Assembly: GCF_002104995.1 (NCBI RefSeq)
Contig: NW_024468257.1
Location: 496,001-560,000, forward strand
Direction of reading: 5' to 3'
Length of the DNA: 64,000 nt
Source of the DNA: Linderina pennispora
Taxonomy: Eukaryota > Kickxellomycota > Kickxellomycetes > Kickxellales > Kickxellaceae
This document shows positions 32,404 to 43,447 of the stretch, one piece after another. Position numbers and translations under genes: made by a program. The notes beneath the pieces were generated by a model. The model worked only from the letters and a program-made list of their open reading frames with translations. It ran no database searches and was not told where the DNA came from. Within the stretch, counting starts at the first letter, position 1. Every line of letters starts with the position of its first letter.

Positions 32404-33313
32404 TACGAATTAGGAGCAATGTAGAAACAACCACGAATAGAGCAGCAAAGGGCTTCAAAGTAATAAAAAGGGACCGAAGGGAGGGTGTGGGGTAAGAATG
32501 GAAATTAATATTACTTGCTAGTCAGCGAGAAAAAAGGTTGCTGGGCCGGCAGGAAGGGTGCTATTTAAGCGTTCTAGAATATGCGCGATTTCGCTGAGTC
32601 GGAATCAGCCCCTTCTAAAGAAGAAGCCTGCCAAGAACGCTGTGGCCCATTCTGCGCAGACAGCAGCGCATATGATGGAGCGCAGTATCGCTGGGTTTCA
32701 ATTCTGTAGGACCATTCTGGCATCTGGGATTTTGTCAGTCTCTGGCGTATTGCATCTCTTTGCCGGCTAATCGGATGGAGGCCAGAGTGGCGACTGCAGG
32801 ATGTAGGAGCGATATTGTAGGCTGAAGGTATTGCGTTGACTATCTCACGTTGTGGCCAGAAACATGCTGTGAGGTGCCAGGTATGGAAATTTCACTGTGC
32901 GGATATTCCGGCTCATCTTAGGGAATGCAACCGCTGATATTGAATTCCATGCCAGCCTGTACTCCCCTCCCTCCCCTGCAGGCTTGGTGGGGCAAAGCAT
33001 GTCGATGCGACTGTGCTCAGGGGCGAGCAAAAATAGGGGCTCACGTTTGGGGCTCGTAATCATCCACAGTGCTCAGCGCAATGTTGCCAGCACTCGCTGG
33101 TGCCACGGCCGTTATCGGTCCTGTCCTTCTCACGCTGTCGTCGATATCAGTCATCGCCACCGGCCCACAGTGGCGACAAGGTCAGCTGTGCTGTTGGCCT
33201 GCATAAAGATGTATTAGCGGTGTCCAGTATGTCGCCGATCCATTCAGGTTCTGAGTTGCTATCTGAAAAGATTCTATGCGGAGCTTGTGGCAGCTGCCGA
33301 AATTCCGCCGCGA
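32404..33313. other. intergenic region between Nramp and b5 reductase genes
   Basis: 900 bases: promoter side of the Nramp gene on the left and 3' side of the reductase gene on the right. No gene, RNA or repeat is recognised. Confidence 0.4.
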
Positions 33314-34462
33314 TTAGAACTTGAACACCTGCTCCGACGAGTAGCCAAGCTCCTTGAAGATTCCACCAACCTCGCCCTGCGAGTAGTCAGGAGCCTTGGG
33401 GCCACTGACCGCCTTCATCATGGGCGGCGGGCCGCACGCCACAACAAGCACATTGCCCTCAGAGGGCGCCGGCAGGTACTTCTGCACAAGCTCCTTGGTG
33501 ACGAATCCAGTCTCACCCTTCCAGTCAGCCGAAGTCGCCTTATCGATCACATAGTGGACCTTGAGCTGATCCGGATGCTTGCGCGCGTACTCATCAAGAG
33601 TGGAGCGCAGGATGATGTCCTCCTCAGACTTGTTGGCAAACACCAGGGTCAGCTTGGTCTTGTCCTCGGGGTCGTTGGTGATCTGCTCAATGAACTGCAG
33701 CATGGGCGTGATGCCAGAGCCACCGGCAACCATGCCGATCTCCTTCAGGGCGTTGGCCTTGTACGGGTACTTGGGGATCGGGCCCTTCATCTCAATCGTG
33801 TCTCCGGGCTTCAGCGTATGGATGTGCTTGGACATCTTGCCCGCCTCGTACGTCTTCACCACGAGATCAAAGTGACCACGCGCGTGCTTGGCCGACGTCG
33901 GCGTGTACGGGCGGATCGTGGGCTTCTCATCATCACCGATCTTGGCCTTGACCACCAGGCACGAGGTGACGTTCAAGCCGAGCTCCTGGTTCTCGCCCAA
34001 AGCGAACCGGTACAGGGCCGTGTCGTGGTTGATCGGCTGCACCTCGCGCAGAGTGAACTTTGTAAAGTTCTTCGGATCAAGAGCAGTGGTCACCGGAGCG
34101 GAACTGACCTCTGCAATGTCGGCCGTCTGCTTCGAGCGGGTGTAGTAGTAGCCTACAGTACGATAAGGGTGTAGCGGAGATCAGACACAAACACGTCAAT
34201 GGCGTAGCAACGTGATCCAAGTGCGGACTTACCACCGGCGATCACAGCACCTGTTGCCAGAGACTGCCCAGAGAATGCCCGTTGCCGCTCTTACCGCCAC
34301 CAGCAGCAGCGCTGCTGTATGCGCGGAGCAAACTACATGCAAAAGAGAGATAACGAATTCAAGTTCAGAGTCAGACGATTGCTATCGAGCCTAGGCTGGC
34401 GTTTTGAATTTGGAGACGGTACGTACGCGAGGGATGGCGTTGTTACGGAGAGAAGCAAACAT
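33314..34462 (-). CDS. MCR1: NADH-cytochrome b5 reductase, mitochondrial Mcr1 type (three exons)
   Basis: FAD enzyme that passes electrons from NADH to cytochrome b5 or other acceptors. Exon 3 (33314-34152) carries the core: IRPYTPTSAKHARG (FAD), KGPIPKYPYKANALKEIGMV, MVAGGSGITPMLQFIEQ (NADH) and VVACGPPPMMKAVSG. It begins GYYYTRSKQTADIAEVSS. Exon 2 (34233-34332) encodes LRAYSSAAAGGGKSG and, after one missing base in a G run near 34280, FSGQSLATGAVIAGG, a presequence plus membrane anchor as in Mcr1. The probable start is ATG 34462 (MFASLRNNAIPR). The exon 1/2 junction does not join in frame as read, so one more indel or another donor is likely there. The 3' junction is exact. Confidence 0.85.
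34153..34232 (-). other. intron 2 of the b5 reductase gene
   Basis: 80 bases, donor GTAAGT and acceptor CTGTAG on the minus strand. Joining gives Ala-Gly-Gly-Tyr-Tyr-Tyr in frame with the core enzyme. Confidence 0.85.
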
Positions 34463-34973
34463 GGTTATTTTTTGTCTGTGCTGTTGAGTAGGAGAATAAA
34501 TACAACGAAAAAATGTTGTCGGAGAAGACAAGACGTGAAAGATTAGAGAAGCAGTCCGCGAGCACCTAATCCTCGCGGCCAAACGCGCAATTGTCCAGCT
34601 TAATTACTAATCATGGCTCTTTGTCAGTGCCAGATTTCCGCATCGTTGATGACAAAAGCAGCGAGGTGCTCACCGAAGAAACAAAATGGTTCCGCAATCA
34701 TGCCTGGAGTTTGCCATCAACACGTCACTCATTCATTGCATACCTAGCCCGACAAACGTGAAGCGGGCCGGAATATGCGGGTCAGGACATCTATGCAGGC
34801 TCTCATTTTTGACCAGCATCATGTGGGACAGGATTTAGGCAGTGGGACTGCAAAAACTGTCACCACAATTGATGGTCTGATCAGAGCTGCATATATTCCA
34901 GAGTTGAAATTTTGTTGGGTGTCTGCTTGTCCATTTTCTACTTTTGTCCTGAACCCCATTATTATATCGTGCC
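34463..34973. other. divergent promoter region, b5 reductase / Tan1
   Basis: 511 bases between divergent starts. No gene is recognised. The right end has a pyrimidine-rich run (TTGTCCATTTTCTACTTTTG) before the Tan1 ATG. Confidence 0.4.
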
Positions 34974-35894
34974 ATGGCGAAAAGAGCAGCTAGTCGATAA
35001 GTCTGCACCCCAGTCGAACACAGTCAAGCGCGCCAAGCGGTTCCAAACCATGAAGGACCGCTTCCGGAAGGCCGAAAACGTGTTTGAACTATCCCCGATG
35101 ATGAAGGGCTTCTTCATCACCTGCAACCGCGGCCGCGAGAAAAAGTGCGCCTCGGAGGTCATTGATCTGCTTGAAGCAGTATACCGAGAAGCTGTACCCG
35201 GGTCTCGAGGCTGCTGAAGGAGTCAGACAGCGAGGATGAAGAGGCTGGCGATATCGAGAGCGAGATCGCGCGTGAGCTTGAGGACATGAAGTCCAAAAGC
35301 AAGCCAAAACTGTTCCGCTCGCTGCAGACCACGATCGACTGCATTGCCTTTGTAAAGTGCGACAAGCGGATCGATCCGGAGGACCTCACCCAGTTTATGT
35401 TTAATGGATCTGGTCAAGACCAAGCAGCGGCACACACGGTTTCACAAGCCGTCTGATCCCGGCCAAAGTCACTTGCTCAGCCAAGATCGATGCGATTGTA
35501 GGAAGCCGCAAAGAAGGTTGGTGCCAAGCTTCTGGCCGAGGACGCTGAGCCCACGACATTTGCGCTGGCTATCAACGTCCGCTACTGTGATGGGCTCAAG
35601 CGCAAGGATATTATTCCTGCCGTTGCCGCCCCCTTTGATGAGAAGCACACAGTGGATCTGGAGAACGCAAAGTACACTATTGTCATTGAGGCGTTCAAGA
35701 GTCTGTGCGCTGTCGGGCTTGTCGAGGACTATAATAAGCTCAAGCGGCTTAATCTGCAGACCCTGTTCGACGAGCCAGCGGATAAACCCAAGGCTACAGC
35801 AGCTGCCAAGGATACTGCCGCAGAGGAGTTCAAGAAAGCCGAGCCCAAGGAGGAATCCAAGGAGAGCCCGAAAGGAGAACCCGAGGCTGAGTAG
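34974..35894 (+). CDS. TAN1: Tan1/THUMPD1 tRNA acetylation adaptor (heavily frame-broken)
   Basis: THUMP-domain protein that helps the Kre33/NAT10 acetyltransferase make N4-acetylcytidine at position 12 of tRNA-Ser and tRNA-Leu. Pieces in order are: RAKRFQTMKDRFRKAENVFE, KGFFITCNRGREKKCASEV, LKQYTEKLYPGLEAAEG, SDSEDEEAGDIESEIAREL, LFRSLQTTIDCIAFVKCDKR, then the THUMP part with RHTRF, AKVTCSAKIDAI, LAINVRYCDGLKRKDIIPAV and YTIVIEAFKSLCAVGLVEDY. The C-terminus is a Lys/Glu tail. At least five frame changes occur in 900 bases (near 34998, 35170, 35215, 35400-35450 and 35500). Gene order of the blocks matches THUMPD1 throughout, so I read one gene of about 300 residues. True decay is possible, but the conserved residues between breaks argue for sequence errors. 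Confidence 0.8.
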
Positions 35895-36651
35895 GGGTAA
35901 TAGCTTGGGCGAGCATGATATGTCAGGCATGCGACCATATATGCTGCATTTGGCATACGGACCAAGCAGGTGACTACTCCATGATGCTCAATGCCCTCTT
36001 GCAGGTTTCAGCAATCCGATACACAAACTAAAAGAAAAACAATTTCGTGGTATACATGTGCTTAGCGAGGCTTGCTTGTATGGGCTTTGTGGGTTGAACG
36101 GCTGTGTTTCGCAGAAAATGATGTGGAGAAATGTCTGGCTAGGCATTATAGCCCGCTGCTACTCCAGAAATGAGCAAATTCACAGCCATGTGGTGGGGCA
36201 TGTTTCGTGGCAGTAATTTTATGTGTGGCAAACTTATCCACATGCTGACGCAACTGGGGAAATGCTGCTCACACAGGTTCTGTCCGGAGCTACGGGTGGA
36301 TTGATGCTATTTTTGTGGCCACGGATACTAGACGCATGCTGTTTATAACCACACGCACATTTTTATCCCGAAATGAGGTACCACCGACTTGTTCCCAGTC
36401 ATTTTTGAAATCCCCGCATGCAGGCTTCCGTTGCCAAGTGCTGAACTCGTGGCAGGCGATGCAAACCACGACATGTTTTACTACGATTGCCTACGGGTAA
36501 AAGTGGAGCAAGAAAAGTGGAAGCCCTCGACTCCTGTTCCAACTTGCCTCTCTTTCCTCTCCATCCGCCGACTCGTTTTATATCCAATACTGGCACTTCC
36601 GTAGAACCAGCAGCGCTACTTTTATCATAACCTTTTGCTAGACATCTGACA
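35895..36651. other. intergenic region before the first RING gene
   Basis: 750 bases. A TTTATATCC box at 36577-36585 lies about 70 bases before the RING gene start and may be its TATA element. No gene is recognised. Confidence 0.4.
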
Positions 36652-38486
36652 ATGAGGCTGCCTTGCAAGCTGCTTGCATTGACATCGCTGCTTATGCAGT
36701 CTACCTGGAGTGCGCGCATCCGAAAGGACGTGGTTGAGATTGAAAATGATACTGTGGTTCTTGTTGATGCCACATCTACAATCGACAGCAGCGCAGGACG
36801 CATCGAGTACCTGGCGTTTTCGTCACCCAGCACACCCGATGGCACCAAGGGTGTCGTCTATGCACTGGCTGACATCCCAAAGTGCAAGCCAGAGAAGCGC
36901 GACGAAGCGTACCTGGCAGCGGCGTATATCCGCATAGCCCTTTTGTCAGACCAGTTGAACTGCCCTATCGAGACCCAAATAGCGCAGGCGCAGTTTGACG
37001 GAGCCGTCGGTGCGATCGTCTACAATACATCCATGGGCGTACAGGATCTTGGTGCCTTCCTCAGCGCGCGGCTGATAAAGGAAAGACCCCTGATTCCACT
37101 TATGCTGACTGACAGAAACTATGGAACCATTCTGCGCAGCGAGATCGATAGCCTACAGGACGAGGCCATGTATGATCCTATCGGCCGTACACGCGCCATA
37201 TTTGCCTCTCTGTATGGCGACGAGGAAGGCGATAAGCTGACCGGCTGGGAGATTTCGCTGATCACTCTAGTGGTTATTCTGGCACTGTGTTTCTGCACGT
37301 CGTTGACCTTCCATGTGTCGTCGAGCCGCCGGCGCCGGGCTGCACATGCGCAGCGTGACGAGTCTGCGGCTGGGCTTAACAAGCAGATCCAGACGCTGCC
37401 TGCCTGCGCCCTCGATCGCCTGACGCTGCGAGAGGTCACTGAGCAGGACGTGCAGGTACTGAGCGAATGTGCTGCACCATTGGCATCGATGCTTAGTGCT
37501 GACATTGCCTATACTGTTCGGTCAAGGCCAGCTACCAACTGCAGCCATGCATCTCAGCACGCAGCTAAATGCAGCGAGGGAGAGAAGCAAGGCAGCATTG
37601 CCGACACTGCCAGCGAAAAAACGTGCGAAAATGAGGTGGACGAGGCCGACTCTATTCTCAAGGGCTGCATTTCGACATGCATTGTGTGCATCGACGATTT
37701 TGTCGTCGGGTCCAAGGATGCGCATCCTACCGTGTGGACACAACTACCACATTGAGTGCATTGACCCATGGCTGACGTCGAAATCGTCACTCTGCCCACT
37801 GTGCAAATACGATACGCGCGATGTATTGACTGAATTGGAAAAGTCACACGTGGGACCAAATTCTATGGCCAATGAGTTGGGATTTGAAGATATTATCGGC
37901 AGGACATATGCTACGTCAAGCGATGCGAGCAGCTATCTCAACAGTACACGGTCGGGCTTGCCGTTTGGTGGACTACTGCGTCGCTTTTCATTGGTGTCTC
38001 GGCGCCTCTCTCTACCTCTACCGGCATGGGGCATGCGGCTAGCCAGCCGTGTCTCCCCTGCCGAGGCTGCTGCAATGGCAATCAATGGGTCAGACGTCTC
38101 TGGAGAAGCCATCGGACCGCGCATCGCGGCCATTCGAAAACACCAACGCCATCTTAACCGCCTCGCAGCCGATTAGTTATGTCATGGATATTGAGGAAGA
38201 TCCGGACCTCTTTGAGGTATCGCGCTATATTGATGACAATGCGGTGATAGAAATCGAGACCAAGGATCCTGAACGGTCGCCCATAATGCCATCGTCCAAT
38301 CTGCCAGCCGCGACGCCAGCGGAGTCTGCACCCAGCCCGGCGACTAGTAAGAGTCGTGATCACAGCCATGCGGTCGATGTCGATTGCGTGGATGCAGGTG
38401 GCAAGAGGCAGCTCTATGGCTTAGTTGAGACTGACTTGAACAGCACTGATCTGCCCAAGTTCATGGACCACCCTAGCTCCTTTTAG
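36652..38486 (+). CDS. PA-TM-RING type E3 ubiquitin ligase (two frame breaks)
   Basis: Secretory-pathway membrane RING protein. A signal peptide (MRLPCKLLALTSLLMQSTWSA) is followed by a lumenal part of about 180 residues with protease-associated-like features (FDGAVGAIVYNTSMGVQDLG; RPLIPLMLTDRNYGTIL). The membrane helix is WEISLITLVVILALCFCTSL, then basic SSRRRRAAH. A RING-H2 follows: CIVCIDDFVVGSK, then in the next frame RILPCGHNYHIECIDPWLTS and CPLCK, giving C3H2C3. The tail is Ser/Pro-rich. Breaks lie at GG 37716-37717, which splits the RING, and AAAA 38137-38140; removing one base at each restores about 610 residues. The next gene has the same plan, suggesting a tandem pair. Confidence 0.8.
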
Positions 38487-39302
38487 TTCTGTCTGTTTAG
38501 TTTTGCCTCTTCATTTTCCTAGCTTTACCCGCTCGTTCATATATACACTCTTATTTTCTTAATAATTCGCCAACTGCAGAGATCAAACCAGCAGGCTTAT
38601 TTTCTGAGCATCGGGGCCTAGGCCGGGCCTATACGAGCACCGTCCATCCTCTACCAATCCGATTACTCTCGAAGGATGCTGCCGATCAACACCATCTCTG
38701 CCCAGGACATGGACAAGATCTCCGAGTAGTTTCAAAACATGAGTGCAACAAAGAAGAACCAGAGCGATGTACAATGCTGCGCAGATCACCTGGTGCCTAG
38801 AAGCGTGGGCATCGCTATGCCCATGGGGCATGCGGTGTACGCAAGCGATGTTTTGTGTCTTGCATTACATTTAAGGAACTGGCGTCCTGCATGCATCAAG
38901 CAGATACCTGCTTCCAGGTGGTGTCTAATTTCTCCCTTCAACGCGTTCGCCTTTATTTCTGCCAAAAGCATCTCCTGGTCCCTTGGGTGTTTGGCATGGT
39001 CGTGGCTGTTTCGGAATTTTAATCAAACAAGAAACCCACTGCTCGTCTAGTAGTGCAGATAGTCTTCCTATTCATCTCCTCCTCCCGTATATACCCACAC
39101 AGCACTTTGCCTTCACTGGCTCGCTTTATATATCTCCCGCTTAAAGTACTGTATTTCGGCAATATAGGAAGTTTTTTTTTTTTCGCCGCCGTAAATTTGA
39201 CCCTCCTCTCCTACTTGCTCCTTCCTCTAATTCCCCACACATTCCCTCATATTCGTTCGCAACCGTCTGAGGAGCCATTCAAATTTACCTCTGCACACTA
39301 TA
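38487..39302. other. spacer between two RING genes, with a possible gene relic
   Basis: 816 bases. Around 38580-38790 one plus frame reads like protein across two in-frame stops (SILYQSDYSRRMLPINTISA, then SAQDMDKISE). I cannot identify it; it may be a relic or chance. A TTTATATATCTCC box at 39124-39136 and a T run at 39172-39183 precede the next gene. Confidence 0.3.
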
Positions 39303-40832
39303 ATGGCGCGCATTCCGTTCGGCCAACCAGGACCAGTCTCCGCCTGTGTCCTGCTATTTGCTCTATCGAGTATAGTAGCTGCCACGACCAACATCCCGGC
39401 CACCATGACAAGCGCACGCGCCCTCCCACCGGGGCTCAGCATGCGACAAACGCGCAAGATCCAGCTATTTGGTGACATCTATGCCCGCTGGTGTGTTAGC
39501 AACAGCGAATGCCGCCCGTCCATCGCGACAATCCGAATATTGTATCACAACGCAACGGCGATGGCACGAACCCAGTTCCACATGCAGCGGTTGCGTCGCC
39601 AGAGACACTGAGCGACACGAAAGATCTTCATTCTGTTGGCTGCCATCGTATTCCTGTTCCTCTTAGCCCTGGGTATTGCTATGGCGCGCGTATCGACAAG
39701 TCGGCGACGCCAACAAGAGGAACATATTGCGCAGCAGATCATAACTGCTGCTCGTCCGCCCGAGACGCTGAACAAATCGATTCTCGATATCTTGCCCGTG
39801 TTTGAGGTCACTGAGAAGCTGACACTGCGTAGAATCTACATGCGCTCGCCTCAGTTTGCCTTTGACGAATGCTTTGACGATGAGTGTTCCGACGAGTACA
39901 CAGACAATGACAGCAGCAGCAGCAGCAGAGGCATGTCGGCGTCTATGGTCAGTCTGGCACCACGCAAACCGCAGGCACAAATAAGCAGCTACACTGCGTG
40001 CAGACATGTCACCCGAGCTATCTGATACTCAGGCAGCACAGGATATATCGCCAGAACATGTGTACCCAGAAATGCACGGCTGGTCGCCGACACCGGTCTT
40101 CGAGCATCCGCAGATAGACAAGTTCGCCAACCGCAGCTTCCCAGGCTCTCCTCGCTTGTCTCTACACTCGTCACTCAATTCAGATAGTTCCGCTGGCCGA
40201 GTATGCTCGCTGCCTAAACAGGGCGCGCGTCCTGGCCCATCGAATCAGGTGGGAGACCACTGGGATGACCAAACACCAGTACGCGACATCGAGAGCGAGT
40301 GTGTTCCAGGAGTCATTCGGTACCGCGACCAACGATCTCGTTCACTGGATCCTGACACCAGAGCCCACGCCGGGTTTCGACTCGTCTGATCACTCAGTAC
40401 CCATTGCTCTGCGCACAGCTGTCAGTCAGATCGAGTGCAGCAGCAGGTCGGTGTGTGGCAGCGACGATGGACTGGGCGCTTGTCCGATCTGTCTCGAGGA
40501 GTTTGAAGGTCGGCGACCATGTACGCGAGCTGCCGTGCAAGCACAAGTATCACTTGATATGTATTGACACATGGCTTGTATCGCGCTCTACCAGCTGCCC
40601 GTACTGCAAAATGGATATCCGTCGCTGGTACTACGGTCCAGATGTGCCCGATGCTATCCCGAGATCAGGCCCTCTCAGCAATGCACAGCACATGCCTATC
40701 GACTACAATGGGGGACCAATAGAGTCGGTCATATCGATCCCAGACGATGCCACTATGGCTGGCCGATCTAGGTGGGGCAGAGTGCGTGCTGCCATGCGTC
40801 GTGCGTTTGAGCCGGATCCCATGATGACTTGA
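39303..40832 (+). CDS. transmembrane RING-H2 E3 ligase, tandem neighbour (several frame breaks)
   Basis: A signal peptide (VSACVLLFALSSIVAATT after MARIPFGQPGP) leads to a short lumenal part ending VPHAAVASPETLSDT. The membrane helix is FILLAAIVFLFLLALGIAMA, followed by basic STSRRRQQEEH. A Ser-rich linker (DNDSSSSSRGMSASM and others) leads to a C-terminal RING-H2: CPICLEEFEVGDHVRELPCK, HKYHLICIDTW, CPYCK. In the window frame an in-frame TGA at 39609-39611 sits before the helix. Reading through the overlapping frame and dropping one A at 39620-39622 avoids it. Other shifts lie near 39510, 39995, 40270 and 40505. Compared with the upstream gene the lumenal part is much shorter. Target unknown. 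Confidence 0.75.
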
Positions 40833-41218
40833 GTACATAGGTCAACGGGAGGCGGTGAATTCCACAGCATTTGGGTTGCACCAGGCATCTCACTCAGATC
40901 TAGCAGGGTACATCTGTTTGTCGTCAAGCCTTTTGTTCTTTCGTTGGGATAGCACAACTGACAATAAAAAGCACGAGTGTATGTTGACAGCGCCATGCAG
41001 ACATCCAGGCAACAAAAATACCGCACATGCAGAGAATGGTATATTCATACCACTGTTCTGGATTCTACAAAGACAGCAGGTCAAAAAGATAGAAAAGCGC
41101 GCAAAAAACCAGACTCAAGAATCAACTTTACGTGACAAGCGTTCCCTGCCGAATGAATAGCAAAACCCTCACACCATCGTGCGTATATATTTTAAAGGAA
41201 TGAAATTCAGAAAACGAC
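40833..41218. other. spacer between convergent RING and CK2 genes
   Basis: 386 bases joining two 3' ends. No gene or repeat is recognised. Confidence 0.4.
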
Positions 41219-42257
41219 TCAGTTGGCCTCGCCCTTCTCCCTGACTGGGTCAAAGTACGGGTGGGTCATGGCCTCCTTGGCCGTAAGCCGCTCCATATGG
41301 TCGTACCTCAGCAACCGGTCAAGGAAATCGATAGCCTCGGGCGACACAAACCGCTGGTTCTCGATGGTAATAAACTTGTGCCAGCTCTTCTTCGGGTACG
41401 TTCCTAGGATCTTGTTGTAGTGCTCGTCAAGCTCGATGTTGTACTTCTTCAAGTACACCAGCAGGTCCTCAGTGCCCAGAACCTTGGCGATCTTGACCAG
41501 CTGGTCGTAGTTGTCGTGGCCGTGGAAGAACGGCTCCTTGCGGAAGATCATGCTGCCAAACATACAGCCCAGACTCCACATATCAAGCGAGTAGTCGTAC
41601 GGCGTGTAGTCGACAAGCAGCTCGGGGCCCTTGAAGTACCGCGATGCCACACGCACATTGTAGTCGGTACCCGGGTGGTAGAACTCGGCCAGGCCCCAGT
41701 CGATCAGCCGCAGCGTGCGCTTCTCGTGGTCAATCATCACATTGTGCGGCTTGACGTCTCTGTGCATAATGCCACGCGAGTGCGCGAAATCCAGCGCCTT
41801 TAGCAGCTCGTGGATATAGTAGCGCACATCGTAGTCCGTGAACATCGGGTACAGGACCTTGAAGTCCGTGTTGTTGACGTATTCGGAGAATCAGCGCCGG
41901 CGTGCGCGAGTGCTGGTCCCGCACCACATCCAGGAGCTGGATGATGTTGGGGCCGCCGGACAGGTTCTGCATGATCTGGATCTCGCGCTTGATCTTCTTC
42001 TTCTTGACGGGCTTCAGCACCTTGATAACGCATGCCTCGTCGTTGGCCACGTTGGTGCCCTCAAATACCTCCGAGTACTTGCCGCGCCCAATCTTGCGAA
42101 TGATCTCGTAGTTGTCCTGGTTGCCCCACTCGACCTGCAGGTTGTCGTAATCCCAATACGACTGCGGCATGTTGCTGTTCGCGTCGGCGTAAACCCGCGA
42201 CCGCGTCACAATCTGGCCCGCATCGTTTGTCACAACGTCGCCTTGCTTTCCTTGCAT
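41219..42257 (-). CDS. CKA1: casein kinase II catalytic subunit alpha (one frame break)
   Basis: Constitutively active Ser/Thr kinase. The chosen start (ATG 42257) gives [20 protein letters not shown] and then the family N-terminus [20 protein letters not shown] that holds the activation segment open. Key parts: glycine loop [12 protein letters not shown], catalytic Lys in [19 protein letters not shown] with the basic CK2 cluster, [12 protein letters not shown], the CK2-specific DWG ([13 protein letters not shown]) and [15 protein letters not shown]. Length is about 345 residues. A break at GG 41885-41886 (plus strand) splits [13 protein letters not shown]; dropping one base restores it. The frame stays open upstream to 42485 and would add [20 protein letters not shown], a hydrophobic extension discussed in the findings. 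Confidence 0.93.
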
Positions 42258-43447
42258 GTCCGTATCAATATCCTCCGTAAAACTATATACACGGGTCAGT
42301 TTAGCCAGCCACTCATCAACTCGCACTGTATGCCAGCACACGTATATAGATAAGAGAAGGATGAGGAGGTGAAGCGCCCGCGAGTAGGGATTGTGCAGCT
42401 GGGCCGCCATTATCAATGCGTTGCTTGGAGAATAATGGAACAAGTGTGCTGTATCGAAATATAGATATTGTCTTTGGAGAAGCAAGAAAGGTCAGAGGCA
42501 ACAGGGGAGCGTTTGTGGCACGCACTGGTGGACAAGTCAGGGGCACTGGAGAATGGAAGGGTTGTATCAGTAACTGCGAGAATGGAGGGATAAAAAGCGC
42601 AACAGCTGGTGTATCAGTGTGGGCCAGGCAAGGCAGGGAAGAGCCGGCCGCCTTTATAGCGCTGTCTCCTGTCCACGCGTTGCGGCAGTCTATATTTATA
42701 GCGTGCCACGAACCTTCTCAAGAAAAAAAGGGAACTCTTCGTGAATAAAAAAACCGCTTGCTAGAAGCAGGCCCCAGAAGAGGCGAAATGGAAAGCCGCT
42801 ATGAATACATGCACTCTAGAATGTCGCGATGGAGTTTTCTGCCAAGAGCAGAATTACTACTCTTCAAAGTATGCAAAAGATTGCGGAATATAATAGGGTC
42901 TGTCTCCACGCGACACGCATCCACCACTGGCCTGCTGCACTTTCCCACTGCTCGTGACCGAATGCGGGCAAAATCGAGCGCCAATGGCGCAAGATGTTCC
43001 CGGTGACCGTTGATTATGCAATTGCGACGCTTACCCGAATTACTAGCAGAAATGAAGGATAGAAATCAAGAGGCAAAAGAGTAGGAAATATAGAAATGGA
43101 GGGTGGGGGAGTTGAGTTTGTCCAAGCAATTGCTGCAAATGCAAATGCAAAAAAAAAAGTTGCTCGAAATTCGACGCAAAATCGGCAAGCATTCACGTGC
43201 AGCAGCGTCCAGCCAATGGCCTGCGCGCCCCGCGGCCAAATGGCAGTGATCTGGAATCCGGCATAATCAATCTAGTGGGCAGGAGGGGTGTGTCGACAGC
43301 ACCCAAGGTTAACGTAAACAACGTCTATCAGTCTCGCACTCCCGAAGGCCGGTCTTCTTTGCTCCTCCTAGCTTGCTGACACGCATTATTCTGCAGTTAT
43401 TCCATCCGACTTTACTACTCTGTAATATTTCCTTGCCCGCATTCACC
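42258..43447. other. divergent promoter region, CK2 alpha / unidentified gene
   Basis: 1.2 kb. Candidate TATA elements on the minus strand are CTATATAC around 42342-42350 and a CTATATTTATAG block at 42690-42701. No other gene is recognised. An A run lies at 43149-43158. Confidence 0.4.
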
